From: Diplonema japonicum
Lineage: Eukaryota; Euglenozoa; Diplonemea; Diplonemida; Diplonemidae
Assembly (NCBI GenBank): GCA_964019335.1
Contig: OZ025718.1
Coordinates: forward strand, 124,001-188,000
DNA length: 64,000 nucleotides
Reading direction: 5' to 3'
This document shows, piece by piece, positions 38,906 through 49,772 of this stretch (position 1 is its first letter; each line of letters opens with the position of its first letter). A model generated the notes under the pieces. It saw only the letters and a program-made list of their open reading frames with translations, did no database searches and was not told the origin of the DNA. The translations under genes and the position numbers were made by a program.

Positions 38906-41900
38906 CTACCAGTTCGACGTCCCTCTACTAGCATTTGCGAAAGACCTCGCCTCTTTCAGTTCTTCTTCCGTCTTCTCACTGGGATTTTTTTTTTTTTTTT
39001 GAAAAGAAAAAAAAAACCTGCAAGGTTTGGGCTTCTCAGGGTCACAGAAAAACACCCCCTTTCCATCTGTTTGCAACTGTGCCTCTGGAACGAGTGTCCA
39101 ACAGTTTCTGCAGCGCTGCATAGGCTCGGCGGAGGCTGTACAAAAATTGATTTGGAAAAAAAGAAAAAAAAAAGAAAAAAAACACATACCTGAAGCTCTC
39201 GACCTCCAGGACTGCGATTTCAACCCAGTTCCCTCCTTTCCTCCCCAAGACCTGCTCAGGCTGCTTACTGCTCTTTTCGCAAACTCCACTCCCTCAACAG
39301 GGGGCCGCACACGGTCAGGCTTCGCTTCAACCCTTGTCACGGGAGCTCTCTTTCCTGTCCGCTCTGGTGTACAGTTGGCGTTCTGCCGACCATCAACACA
39401 CCTGAAGAACCCACTTCCGCCGCCCATCTCTTCCATATCATGCTCGGGACGCTTCTGGCTGCAAAGACTGCAAGTCTTCCCGACTTTCAACGTCTTCTGT
39501 CCCTCACCGACATCACATAGCCAAGTGTAACCTACATTGTTGTACATTGTGGACATTGTGATGCGAGTGGTATCATACCTTCAGGGACGCCTTCTGAGTC
39601 TGCCTCACCGAACAGCATTCGAACACGGGCGTCTTTAGTAAGGATGTGCGGGTAGAGGGGTTGTCCCTGGTACTTCTCAGGGATGTCGTATGCAACTCCA
39701 AGGTGCTTGCCGTTCAGTGCGAAGGAGATCTCGTTCGTCGAGAAATCGACGAGTGCGTGGACAGTGTCCCCTGCGCTGAACTGCGCGCCGTAGTCCTCGT
39801 ACTCACGGTTCGTGGACTTCTTGGCGGTAGCTCCGTATCCGAATCCACCGGGGCCTGATCCGAGCTCCAAGCTTGAGCCGGCAACAGACCACCCGACCCT
39901 GCACAGCCTGCCCCAGAGAACTTTGATCCCAAATGCTACCTTGCCCTTTGTGGCAGCATGTGTTGCTCTCAGTCCTTGCCAGCTCTGCCCGTTTACCGAC
40001 TCCACCGTCAGTTCATCCAGTACCCTCAGTGCTGATGTCGCCTTTGTGTCATCGAGTGCCACCTTGTACTCCCCTTTCATGGGCTGGTCGTACGGCGGTG
40101 GCATGTACTGCGACTTGTCGTTCCCACGCCGGTTGTCTCTCGGCTTCTCTTCAAACTTCAAAAAGTCCGGCAAGCTGTTTGTGTTGTCCATATTCTTGCT
40201 GTACTCTTTGAGAAAATCCGGCAGATCATCGTCCAAAGGCTTCCTGCGGTGGGTTAGTAAAAAAAAAGGGGGGGGGTTTGCGGGGGTCCATACGTGGGGG
40301 ACGCCTCCTGCTGTGCGTTTTGGAAAAGATCCCCTTTCACATCGTCCAAGCTGTTGTGGCGTCTGACCTGTGCAGCGTCCATGGGAGGCGTGCTGGGTGG
40401 CGGGACAGGCTTCCCAGCGGGCTTCTCAGACTTCAAGAAATCCGGCAAATCATCATCGTTATCATCGAACAACCCCTTCCCAGCTGCAGGCTTCGTCTCT
40501 TTCAGGAACGCCGGCAAGTCATCATCAGACGACGCAGACCCTTTGACAAACGCCTCCGGGGGGCTCTTCAGGAAGCTGGGCAGATCGCTATCGGAGTCTT
40601 CAAACTTGCTGTCAACAGCTACTTTTTTCTCCGACGCACCGTTCTGAAGGAAAGGCGGCAAATCATCATCTGTAGAAGAAGGGCTGCTCTTCAAGAACTC
40701 GGGTAGGTCATCTGTGCTCTGGGGTTCGGCGGACTTGACCGGCTGCACTGGCTCAATGTCCAGTTCGTCGCTATCTTCAGGCATCGCATAATTCTTGGGA
40801 GAGCTGTTTTTCAGGAAGTCAGGGATCTCATCGTCATCATGGACACCTTTCAAGAAGTCAGGTACATCGTCGGTGGGCGGACCACGGGTAGGAGCGCTGT
40901 TGCTCTTTGAGCTAGGAGGGTTGGACATGTCGCTGTCTTCGATGGGAGCACTCTCTTCTATTTGCTTCCTGGAAGGCCCCTGTGGGCGGCTTGGAGGTGA
41001 GTTGCTGCTGCTCTTAAGGAAATCAGGAAGGTCATCATCCTTGTCATCATCTCTCGATCGGCTGGAGGGAGACGGGGTGCTTTTCAAGAATTCGGGAAGG
41101 TCATCATCGTTCCGTTGCGGCGTCTCAGAAGGCTTCTGTGGGCGACTCGGAGGCGGGGTATCACTTTTCAGGAAGTCAGGCAGGTCATCATCCAATTCCT
41201 CTCGTCCTGAAGACCTTGTACCCGTAGGAGGAGCGCTGTTGCTTCTCAGGAAGTCAGGCAGGTCATCGTCATCACTCACCTGCAGCTTTTCTGCCCGCCC
41301 CCTGGATTGGTTGGTGGGTTCCTTCAGGAAGTCAGGCAGGTCATCATCCACGTCCTGTGGCCTGCCTCTTAGTTCGTTGCTTTCCATTCGCTGCGGCCTC
41401 CCTGAACCGCTCCGGTCGGAGGATGGGGCATTGCTGGATCGTGGACTGCCTCTTGGTTCGTTGCTTTCCCTTCTTTGGCTGGAGGGTGGGGCACTGCTGG
41501 ATCTTAAGAAGTCAGGCAGGTCGTCATCGTCACTCACCTGCGGCTTCTCTGCCCGCCCCCTGGGTTGGTTGGTAGATTCCTTCAGGAAGTCAGGCAAGTC
41601 ATTATCATCACCACTGAACTGCGGCCTTTCTGTCTGCCCTCTGGATTTGGTGGGTTCCTTTAGGAAGTCAGGCAGGTCACTGTTATCTCCAGTTCTTCTC
41701 TGAGCTGCAGGGGGGTCGTTCCTTTGGGGACGTGATCTCGCAGGTGGATTGTTTTGCGAAACCTGGTTCGCATTCAGCATGCGGCGCCTCGCAGGGTGAG
41801 TGCCACTAACTTTCGCACTACTTTGCGGCTTGTCAGTCACAGGTTGGGCGCTTGCAGGTGGCTGTTTGGTTTCCTGGGCAGACGCTGCGGACGGGTTTTT

Positions 41901-43397
41901 GAGGAAGTCGGGCAGCTCGTCTTCAGATTCCGTTAGTGGCTGCTTCTTGCCCTGCTGTGGCCTGTCCGCACTTCTGGGAGGCTGACCAGAACTCTTTAAG
42001 AAGTCAGGCAAGTCATCATCTTCAAACGATTGCGCGTCAAGTTTCTGCGGTCCACCTGAGCTCTTTGGAGGCTGTGCAGAACCCTTTAAGAAGTCCGGCA
42101 AGCCGTCGTTGTCTTCAAACGATTGCGTGTCATGTTTCTGCGGCCTGCCCGAGCGTTTCGGTGGCTGGTCGGAACTCTTTAAAAAGTCCGGCAAACCATC
42201 ATCGTCTTCAGGCTCGTGGTTTTGCGGCCTGTTCGAGGGTTCCAGAGGCTGGTCTGAAGAGTCTTTGAGGAAGTCGGGCAGGTCGTCCGCAAACGGTGGT
42301 TTCTCAGTACTCTGCGGCTTACCTGAGCTTTTCGGGGGCTGGTCTGAAGAGTCTTTGAGGAAATCGGGCAGGTCGTCCGCAAACGGTGGTTTCTCACTAC
42401 TCTGCGGCTTACCTGAGCTTTTCGGGGGCTGGGCAGAACTCTTGAGGAAGTCGGGCAAATCCTCATCATCTTCTTGTTCGAGCGGTTGTTTTGCTCGCTG
42501 TGGCGTGCCCGTGCTTCTCTGAGGCGGGGTGTCAGGTTTCATTAAGTCGGGCAGGTCGTTGTCATCTACAGGCAGCTGCTGGGTTCGCAGAGGCCTGCCG
42601 GATCTGGGAGATGCTGGGGTACGCGGGGGGGTCTGCCCTTCGGAACTCCTTGAAAAAGGAGGTTGGGTGTCTTTTGTCTCATTCAGGAAAGAAGGCAGTG
42701 TGGGCTTGGGCTCAGGAGAAGGTGTGGATGTAGTAGACGAAACGGGCTGCTCCGGCTCGGGCTCGGGGTCCCGCAAGAAGGACGGGAGCACTTCGGAGTC
42801 CTCCTTTGGAGCTCCTTGTCTCGGGAGATCTGGGTCGTCGAAGTCTAGCTCCGGATCGTTGATCTCTGAGAGGCTGTGCAGCTTGGCACGCTTCTTGCGC
42901 ATCATTGCCTTGGGAGTGTCCTTAGGGGAGACATCTTCCATAGGTTGTGCTCTTGCTTCATGCATGACACGAGGTGATGGGGAATTCTTCATGAAGCTGG
43001 GAAGTTCCGGCTCGTCACCATCGAGGATGCCCCCGTCTGCGAGGGGTTCGTCGAGCACCTCTGCCTTCATGAAGTCAGGAAGGTCAGTTTCAAGAGTTTC
43101 CTGATTGCCAGGCCACGTGGCACCATGCTCTCGTTGTGCTTTCTCCTGGTTGTACTTTGGGCTATCCACAGTCCCAAGTAGTCTGTCTAGACCTGATACC
43201 TTGCTAGCGTCAACTTTCGCCCTCTGCTCTCTGAATTCCTGCTGCTGCACTCGTTGCACGTCCACGGGGAGCGGGTTCCTCACCGCCTCATCTGCTGCCT
43301 GCTCCAACGTCTTCTCAAGCTCGTCTCGCAGCTTCGAAGACCACCTCGTCCCCCTGCGCAGCCCTATGCCAGCTACGGCCTTCCCTATGCGCAACAT
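38906..43397 (-). CDS. LPDFLK-repeat / SPRY / Cys-finger protein, five exons, 1,433 aa
   Basis: Exons are 43397-40294, 40243-39579, 39531-39190, 39135-39018 and 38978-38906. The introns are 50, 47, 54 and 39 nt, GT-AG; the spliced length is 1,434 codons. The N-terminus MLRIGKAVAGIGLRRGTRWS is basic and acid-free, like a mitochondrial presequence. Residues about 105-1060 are disordered, acidic/Pro/Ser-rich and carry 29 copies of a DDLPDFLK-type motif at 20-50 residue spacing. Next comes a SPRY domain (LCRVGWSVAGSSLELGSG ... GYGATAKKSTN ... LVDFSTNEISFALNGKHLG) closest in motif to the SPRY of the RNA helicase DDX1, but without a helicase. Then two Cys fingers: CSLC...FRCVDGRQNANC and CRNCWTLV...FFCDPEKPKPC. 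I infer a multivalent scaffold, possibly for mitochondrial RNA processing. The family is not recognised. Confidence 0.8.
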
Positions 43398-43527
43398 GCT
43401 TTGCTGACTACCAGCCTGTCAGGACATTATGATACGTCAGAAATACAAAACATGGAAAAATATCCAGCAAGGAGTGACACCGAATAAAAAAAAAGGGGGG
43501 GGGGGCGAACAAGAATCTCAGGGTTTG

Positions 43528-44634
43528 TTAAAACCTCTGTTTCCTTGGGCGGACTGAAACTAAGGGAACCGGTTCTGCCTCTGCCTCGCGAATGGCTTGT
43601 CTGAGGCTGTTTTTTTTTTTTTTATTATTATTTCCCCCCCTGCGATCCGCCCGATATTCGTCATACTTTGCAAACCGAGGCAGTTTGACATTGACCAAGC
43701 GGAAGGAGCTCTCAGTAGTTGAGGCTTCGCTCTCGCTGCTGTGATCGCCTGCTTTTTCATGTTTCCCATCCTCTTCGCTCTGCAATTCTCTAGCGGAGTG
43801 CCTCCCGTTTGCCCGCTTTTCTTCGGACGGCGATTTAAGCGTAAAATGTTGCTTCTTCCGCACCTCCCTGTCTTGGAGAATTGCATTGACACCAGTAAGA
43901 GCGCTGCCGTGTAATCTGGTGGCGTTTCTTATTGAAAACGTTGAGCTAGCGTGAGGTAGGATGTCAGTCAGCTTTTCAAGGGTTTTCAGCTGCTGGCGTG
44001 CGAGCTTTTGCCGTTTGACAAAGCAGGAAGATAGAGCCACGGTGGCGGGTTCTGCGCTCTCCTTCTCCGGCACGGAATAGCTTCGGATACTGATTTGGCG
44101 GCTGGTGACCTGCGCCCACTCTAGGAGTCGTTGCATCTTCTCCTTTCGCTTTTCTTCGGTGATCAGCGCGACTAGTGCTTTACCCCGCTGCTCTATTGTG
44201 TGTCCCCCTTCTTTACCCGTCCTGCAAATGAGGTGAGCTGCATGAGGTACGTTGATGGGCGGCAGTGCGTCACAATGTGCTACGGACTTGTGCTTCTTCT
44301 TACGGTTTTTGTATTTCCCGCGAAGTTCTGCAGGTAGACCCGCTGCAGCGGTTTCTGAAAGGTCAAGATTGCAGAATTTCCCAGTCAGCTCCGACCTCTG
44401 CGGCCGGTGCTTGCGTTCATTGTACGTGCCCTGCTGCTGTTTGTTCATTTCGATGAAATTTTGCGTCTGGGGCGGCGGTATCAGTGATACCGGTGCGGTC
44501 TTTTCCCTTCGCTTGTCTTCACTCGTGCGTTGCTTGCTTATTTTTACCCGTGAATGGCTCTCCCGCACTTCTTCACCTTGTCCCGTCACCCACCCGCCCA
44601 GCGCCTCATCGGCCACAAAATAATCTATCGGCAT
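43528..44634 (-). CDS. Hypothetical highly basic protein, 368 aa
   Basis: A single open frame from the ATG at 44632-44634 (MPIDYFVADEALGGWVTG) to ...RPRKQRF. Lys, Arg, Gln and Ser dominate, with basic clusters (GKYKNRKKKHKS, QRGKALVALITEEKRKEKMQ) and an acidic/Ser stretch (SSESEASTTESS). The helix around KMQRLLEWAQVTSRQ resembles an IQ-like or coiled-coil segment. The Asn/Lys run near the C-terminus is encoded by an A-rich tract; I found no GT-AG pair there, so it was kept as coding. No domain is recognised. Confidence 0.65.
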   Translation of the reverse strand: MPIDYFVADEALGGWVTGQGEEVRESHSRVKISKQRTSEDKRREKTAPVSLIPPPQTQNFIEMNKQQQGTYNERKHRPQRSELTGKFCNLDLSETAAAGLPAELRGKYKNRKKKHKSVAHCDALPPINVPHAAHLICRTGKEGGHTIEQRGKALVALITEEKRKEKMQRLLEWAQVTSRQISIRSYSVPEKESAEPATVALSSCFVKRQKLARQQLKTLEKLTDILPHASSTFSIRNATRLHGSALTGVNAILQDREVRKKQHFTLKSPSEEKRANGRHSARELQSEEDGKHEKAGDHSSESEASTTESSFRLVNVKLPRFAKYDEYRADRRGGNNNKKKKNSLRQAIREAEAEPVPLVSVRPRKQRF

Positions 44635-44810
44635 TTCATGCCCAAAGAGGGGGAGGATGAGGCGGTTTCTTTGTTCCCCCTCTTAAAAATGATACATCGA
44701 TGAAAATGGGGGAGAAGGGGGAAAAAAAAAAAAAAAAAAAAAAAAACAACAACAACACAAAGAAAAATGGTACACTACAAAAAAAAAACCCCCCCTCCCC
44801 GCACCCCTTT

Positions 44811-45490
44811 TCACGCCTCCAATTGTTGGTCGGAGGACCCGGAAGAAAACACCCACACCTCGGTTGCCGTGTAGTCAACAGTGAAGTACAAGTACATAAC
44901 GAGGCAGAGGACATGGAACGCCAGCCGCTTAGAGGAGTCCGACCGGCGTTTTTTCATATCACGCCACAAGTTGGTGGGGTCAATAGGGAAGCCCTTTGCG
45001 AGCATGACGCGGACCGTAAGGACGTCAAAGATCAGATTGAATAGCGAACAGCCAAACCAGCCAGCATAGGCTGTCAAACAGGTTTGCATTGCATGGACAC
45101 CTGCCTCACAGTAGAGAATGGGATTGAGCTTGTTGGACACCGAGATGGACTCACAGTTCATATCTTGCTCGTACTGAATGTTGTCTTTTTCTTTCTCCGA
45201 ACATACCTCCCAAAAAACCGCTAAAACGTAAATCTCCAACACCACTAGTACAAGGCTGCCAACGACTACTCCCAGGTATATCGCAACCTTTTTTTTTTTT
45301 TTTTTTTTTCTTTCTTGTGAATACATACATCACCCGCAGCAACAACCCCACCCCACAGGAATATCCCGTATAAACCCATGCTCAACAGAAGGAACCTCTT
45401 TGCCATCTCCCACGCCGTGAGGGCCTTCATACCCTTGCCACTGTCGACCTTCTGATGCGGGGTGTACTCCACATCGAGGGCAGTAGACAT
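44811..45490 (-). CDS. Small four-helix membrane protein, two exons, 212 aa
   Basis: Exon 1 is 45490-45329 (MSTALDVEYTPHQKVDSG...) and exon 2 is 45287-44811. The 41-nt intron starts GTATGT and is mostly A. The junction restores a second helix (VAIYLGVVVGSLVLVVLEIY) directly after the first (RFLLLSMGLYGIFLWGGVV). Two more hydrophobic segments follow (LTAYAGWFGCSLFNLIFDVL and LAFHVLCLVMYLYFTVDYTA), with Cys-containing loops between. The topology suggests a four-pass protein of an internal or plasma membrane. No family is recognised. Confidence 0.7.
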
Positions 45491-45647
45491 TTCTTTTTTT
45501 TTTTTTCTTTTTGCTATCCGTGCATTTCTACTGTATTGAGGTAAGTGAAGTAGTTGGTATTCTTTTCTTTTTCAAAGTGGTAAAGAAGTACATGTGGTTT
45601 TTCCTCTCTCCCCTCCCCCTCCCCCCCCCCCCTTTTTTTCTCGCAAT

Positions 45648-46304
45648 TCACAAATGAGAAGTAAGATTGAAGATAATCTTATTGTATCCAAACGGCCTCG
45701 CAGACTTCACAACATCGACTACAGAGATACCGCAATTGTCATGAGGGATTCGTGACATCATCGCAGGCCCCATCCCGAGAAGGTCTGCTATCAGTATTTT
45801 TGTGAGTCTAGCGTGTGCGACAACGACGAGATGCGTCGGGTCATGCTGCTCTAAGATGTCCTCAAGCGCAACTCGCGACCGAAGCGCGACCTCGCAGAAC
45901 GACTCAGCGTTTTTCAGTTTGTAGTGTTCATTGTCTTTGCTCCATTGGACCATCATTTCCTTCACCTTCGGGAGTGCTGTTTTGTCCGTCAGTCTCATCC
46001 CTTCGATCTCGCCATAATACATTTCATTGAAGCCTTTGTGCTTCACACGGACGGTCCCCTTCATTGCCTCGCTTGTTGCCACAGCCCTGCACAGCTCGCT
46101 CGTGGCGATCACATCAGCCTTGAACCCCGCGCTGTTAATGTTCTGTGCGGCCTTTGCCGCCTGCCGTTTTCCTATTTCGTTCAACGGTTCGTCTATTGAG
46201 CCTCCTTGCACGACACCTATAGCGTTCAGCCTTGTCTGCCCGTGGCGGCAGAAGTAGATACGACAGGCGCCCTCTGCTAGAACAGGAAGCGTTTTAAGAT
46301 CCAT
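45648..46304 (-). CDS. Histidine phosphatase / phosphoglycerate mutase-like protein, 218 aa
   Basis: Has the phospho-acceptor motif YFCRHGQTRLNAIGVVQGG (RHG, residues about 19-22), LNEIGKRQA, the ATSELCRAVATSEA Arg region, the proton-donor Glu context FNEMYYGEIEGM, and the second catalytic His in LVVVAHARLTK. These are the signatures of the dPGM/fructose-2,6-bisphosphatase-like superfamily, which transfers or removes phosphoryl groups through a phosphohistidine. The start is the ATG at 46302-46304; upstream in-frame sequence is homopolymer-derived. Which phosphoester it acts on cannot be told, and family-level function only is claimed. Confidence 0.88.
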   Translation of the reverse strand: MDLKTLPVLAEGACRIYFCRHGQTRLNAIGVVQGGSIDEPLNEIGKRQAAKAAQNINSAGFKADVIATSELCRAVATSEAMKGTVRVKHKGFNEMYYGEIEGMRLTDKTALPKVKEMMVQWSKDNEHYKLKNAESFCEVALRSRVALEDILEQHDPTHLVVVAHARLTKILIADLLGMGPAMMSRIPHDNCGISVVDVVKSARPFGYNKIIFNLTSHL

Positions 46305-46474
46305 GTTTCCCAAAACCACACTCCCTTTTGATATTTTTTGACCACTCGGAAATGAAACAGGTATAAAAAAGAAAAATGGCAGTTTTTTTTTTTTTTTTTC
46401 ATCGGCTGAAAAGCCAGAGGGGGAAGGGAAAAAAAAAAGTACTTTTCTTTCCGACGCCAACCCTATATATCTTC

Positions 46475-47578
46475 TTACGAAAAGGGGTTGAAGAACAGAA
46501 CAACGATGGACGTGCAGAATGAAAACCCGCCCCGTTTGCCGACCTCGGCGATAAGCGCTTCTGCGACGGGTTGGGGGTGTGTGAAAATGTCATGGACTGT
46601 CACGGGTTCGTGGTCCGAAATACACGTGGATTTGCTGCTGTCGGATTCCCAATTAGACAGCTTCTCCTTCTCGTTTCGGCGGTACACGATGCACTCGGGG
46701 AGCACGTCGTGCAGCTCGCTGACCTCATCGGAGCTGAGCCGTGCGGCAACGTCGATTTCATCTTTTGCTTGGATGACGAACGACCGCACCTCCTGCACTG
46801 TCATGACCTCCCATAAGGATGCAGTCCCCATCACGATGAAATCAAGGTTGTCGGTGGAATGCTCGTCAACATGGATCATAAGCGGCATAGGCCATTGTGG
46901 CTTCTGTGTGTTCTCGATGACAATCAGTTCCTTTCCCGAGCAGAGGATCTTCCCTGTTCCCGAGATGAAGGTCGTCAGCTTGTTTCCCACGCAACACGCT
47001 GCCATCAACGCTGCCTTGGAGATAATCTCGTTCTTCACAGTTTCGATGAACGCACGTTGTACATTTTCCAAAAAATTCGGGTGCATCACAACCGTCTCAT
47101 GGAATGTGGTCTTCTGCTGGGAGTCGGGTACCTTTTTGAACATAGTCACACCTACGTAAAGTTGTGTTTGCTTCACCCATTCCGACGGTGAGTCTTGCCT
47201 AACGCATCTTTCATCGATGTTACACTGGCCTGCAGCGGGCCTCGCCCAGTTCCCCAAATGAGGTATGATGCAAATTGTTTCCTCTGTCTCGTTCAGAGGG
47301 GAGTACGAGAAGCTTACATGCCTTCGTACGGCGCCCAGGCGGGGGGTTTCTATTTTGTTGTACATGTACAGGCGGTTCTTTTCTTTCTCTAGCCGTAGTT
47401 TTTCGGTCTCGGCCCATCGCTTTACGGCGTTTGGGATGTTGCTCTGAAGACCGTTTTCAAGGAGGTGTTCGATAATCTCCTTGCAGCGAAGCAGCTTCAC
47501 GTAAGGCAGCTCGTTGGGATGTATTACAGTGTGGATGGCCCGGAGGTGCTTCATAGCTGAGTCGAAGTCGGAGTCCAT
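46475..47578 (-). CDS. PP2C-like protein, probably catalytically degenerate, 367 aa
   Basis: The second half follows the PPM/PP2C fold: ALMAACCVGNKLTTFISGTG in place of the usual strand pair ending in GDSR, and STDNLDFIVMGTASLWEVMT matching the DDEFLILASDGLWDVLS block. The metal-binding Asp of the GD and DG motifs are replaced (VGN-like and GTASLW), so phosphatase activity is doubtful. The N-terminal 120 residues are helical and charged. The start is MDSDFDSAMKHLRAIHTVIH at 47576-47578; the Phe run before it comes from a T tract. It may be a pseudophosphatase scaffold. The assignment rests on two motif blocks. Confidence 0.6.
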   Translation of the reverse strand: MDSDFDSAMKHLRAIHTVIHPNELPYVKLLRCKEIIEHLLENGLQSNIPNAVKRWAETEKLRLEKEKNRLYMYNKIETPRLGAVRRHVSFSYSPLNETEETICIIPHLGNWARPAAGQCNIDERCVRQDSPSEWVKQTQLYVGVTMFKKVPDSQQKTTFHETVVMHPNFLENVQRAFIETVKNEIISKAALMAACCVGNKLTTFISGTGKILCSGKELIVIENTQKPQWPMPLMIHVDEHSTDNLDFIVMGTASLWEVMTVQEVRSFVIQAKDEIDVAARLSSDEVSELHDVLPECIVYRRNEKEKLSNWESDSSKSTCISDHEPVTVHDIFTHPQPVAEALIAEVGKRGGFSFCTSIVVLFFNPFS

Positions 47579-47605
47579 CCCCCCCCTTCCTCTGTCTCTG
47601 AGCGG

Positions 47606-47636
<31 letters not shown>

Positions 47637-47711
47637 AAGGACTGAGGGAGGAAAAAAAAATATAAATATGAAACTCTAAACTTTTTTTTTTCTTTTCCCT
47701 TTAATGAGTCT

Positions 47712-49394
47712 CTACGCAGGAACAGCGTTCAATTGATGCGCACCGTCTGACGGCCGATAGGTTAAAAATGAACCTTTTAATTTTTTTTATTTCTTTTTAA
47801 AAAAAAATAACACACCTGTTCTACTAAAGCACCCAGGGTTCACAAACAAGCAGTCCTTGTAAGACGACGCCCACGGTTTCTCTCTGTCTATGAGAATGAC
47901 GATGTTCGGCAGTGGATAGAGTTGCATGGCGGCGTTGAAGGCAGGGGAAATGGGGGCGAATCTAGGGGGGAGAGGGAGGAGGTGCGCCTGGTCCGCGAGG
48001 GTCTTAATCAACGTCACGTCAGAGGGTTCCTGCAAAGGAGGCAGCAGACAGTGGTTCATGAGCTTCCCGTACACATCCTCCCTGAACAGGACCATCTCCT
48101 TGGTGAGGAAGCGCATCCTCGCAGGGTTCGATGCAAGCTCAGTGTTGGGAAGCTTCTTCCTAACACCGTTGAACATTACATCAGGAAACGGATGCACGGG
48201 GTAAGAACCCGCCCCGATGCCCGGATCATTCGGCCCAGGGACGAACACAAACTGAGCGTTCTTTGCAACGTCGGGAGCAGCACCAGCTACACAATCTGCA
48301 ATTTGTTCAACTGTTCTGACAAACCGCTGGCGTTCACGCATTAATGGCTCGGATGACAACGTGTCACCGTACATAAAAGGAGTTGAGAGGAAATTCCCGG
48401 CTAACACAATAGTCAAGTGGGTGGAGGGGAATGAAGCTGGGTCTGACGCAACACCCTTCAGCAAACTTGTCAACCGTAAAAGCGTACCAGGTTTTTCAGG
48501 TTGGACGCCCGACAAGATAAGCACAACATGGCTAGAGGCACGTTCTCGTTCTAGTAAAGCCGCCATTTGATTTTGCGGCGGTGCTAACCCGAAAAAATCG
48601 ATAAACGTGGCCAACGAACCAATGGTGCTGAGACGTGGTTCTGCGGGAGGCGATCCCATACCGTCGCACTTGAAAACATCCCCGACCCATTTCCCGATGG
48701 CGACCACCATTGCACCATCGTGAAAAATTCCCGGGGTGTACGATTCTTCATTTCCTGCTATGTCGAATTCCAGGCTTACCCTCACGCTTGTTGTATCATC
48801 TTCAAGGAGCAAACCGTCTTCTTCTTTGACAAGCCTTGCTAGTACAGTCATAACGAGGGATGATGGTGTTCCTTCAAGGGAGGCGAGTTTGTATAGAGGT
48901 GGGTGTTCATCACCTGTTTCGTCAATTTTTATGGCGGTTGATTTGTCTTTGTAGATAGAATGGTGGGTTCGTTTGAAGGCCACGGACCTTAGGAGTCGTT
49001 GCCTGAGCATGTAGAATCTGTTGGTTATGATGCCGACTTTTTCGCTTGGGGGTGCCACGAGGTGCTTTTCTCCTGTTTCGGCAGTGAAGCCTTGTATTCT
49101 GTCGGACCATTTTATGGTGGGCATCTCCGAGAGTTTGAGGATTTGTAGTACATCGTGGCCTTCTCCGCCTTTCCCCGCGGAGGCGCGGTCCACGGCTGCC
49201 TTGGCCATGTCGCCGGTTACCTTGCTGCCGCCTTCTCCTTCGGCGATTAGCTCTAGCAGTGTTCCTAGGGTGTCTTCTTCGCCCTCGCATGTTTTGAGGT
49301 AGTCTTCTGTTATCTGCAGTGCCTTTGCGTCTAAAATGCACCCCCTGAGCTGTGCTTTTCGTAGGATCAAACGTTTTCTTGCTTTGCTTTCCAT
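47712..49394 (-). CDS. POLE2: DNA polymerase epsilon subunit B (POLE2/Dpb2), two exons, 546 aa
   Basis: The non-catalytic second subunit of the leading-strand replicase, acting in the nucleus and needed for CMG helicase-polymerase assembly. Exon 1 is 49394-47816 and exon 2 is 47773-47712, separated by a 42-nt intron (GTGTGT..AAAAG). The inactivated calcineurin-like phosphoesterase core is clear: VVLILSGVQPEKPG, LTIVLAGNFLS, QFVFVPGPNDPGIGAG, then ARMRFLTKEMVLFREDVYGK and the signature CLFVNPGCFSRTG near the C-terminus. After splicing the end reads RTGSFLTYRPSDGAHQLNAV, as in other POLE2 proteins, where an oligonucleotide-binding fold and the phosphoesterase domain form a full-length protein of about 530 aa. 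The N-terminal residues resemble the short helical AAA-like domain. High confidence in family. Confidence 0.93.
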
Positions 49395-49772
49395 TTTTTT
49401 TTTTTTTTTGTTTCCCCCCCCTTTTTTTTTTCCTGTGATATATAAATAAGAAACCGGGGGGAAAGAGAGAGGGATAAAAAAAAAAAAAAAAAACCACGAG
49501 AAAAAAAAAAAAAAAGCTATTTTTTTTTTTTTTTGGTTTTTTTTTCTTTTTTTTTTTTTTTTTTTTTCTTCCTTCGAATGCTCACATTCAAAAAATAATA
49601 ATAAAAAGAATTGGAGAAAAAAAAAAGTTTTTTTTTTTTAGAAAGAAAAAAGTAAGGGATAAAAAAAAAATCAAAAAAAAAGAGAAAAAAAAAAAAAAAA
49701 AAAACATAAAGAAAGAGAGGAACGATATAATGTACTTTTTTTCTTTTTTTCTTTTTTTTTTTCACTCCTTAG
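49395..49772. other. Low-complexity intergenic spacer
   Basis: Almost entirely A and T runs (for example 49517-49566 and 49672-49704). No gene or structured element seen. Confidence 0.7.

Noticed and set aside
40795-41703. 302-aa plus-strand frame rich in RKSGRSSS repeats
   Set aside because: Exact antisense of the LPDFLK repeats (FRKSGRSSS is the complement of DDLPDFLK codons). The minus-strand frame is longer and joins in-frame exons.
43528-43660. Possible intron around the Asn/Lys run near the end of the basic hypothetical protein
   Set aside because: No GT donor precedes the A-rich tract in a frame-compatible position, so the run was kept as coding.
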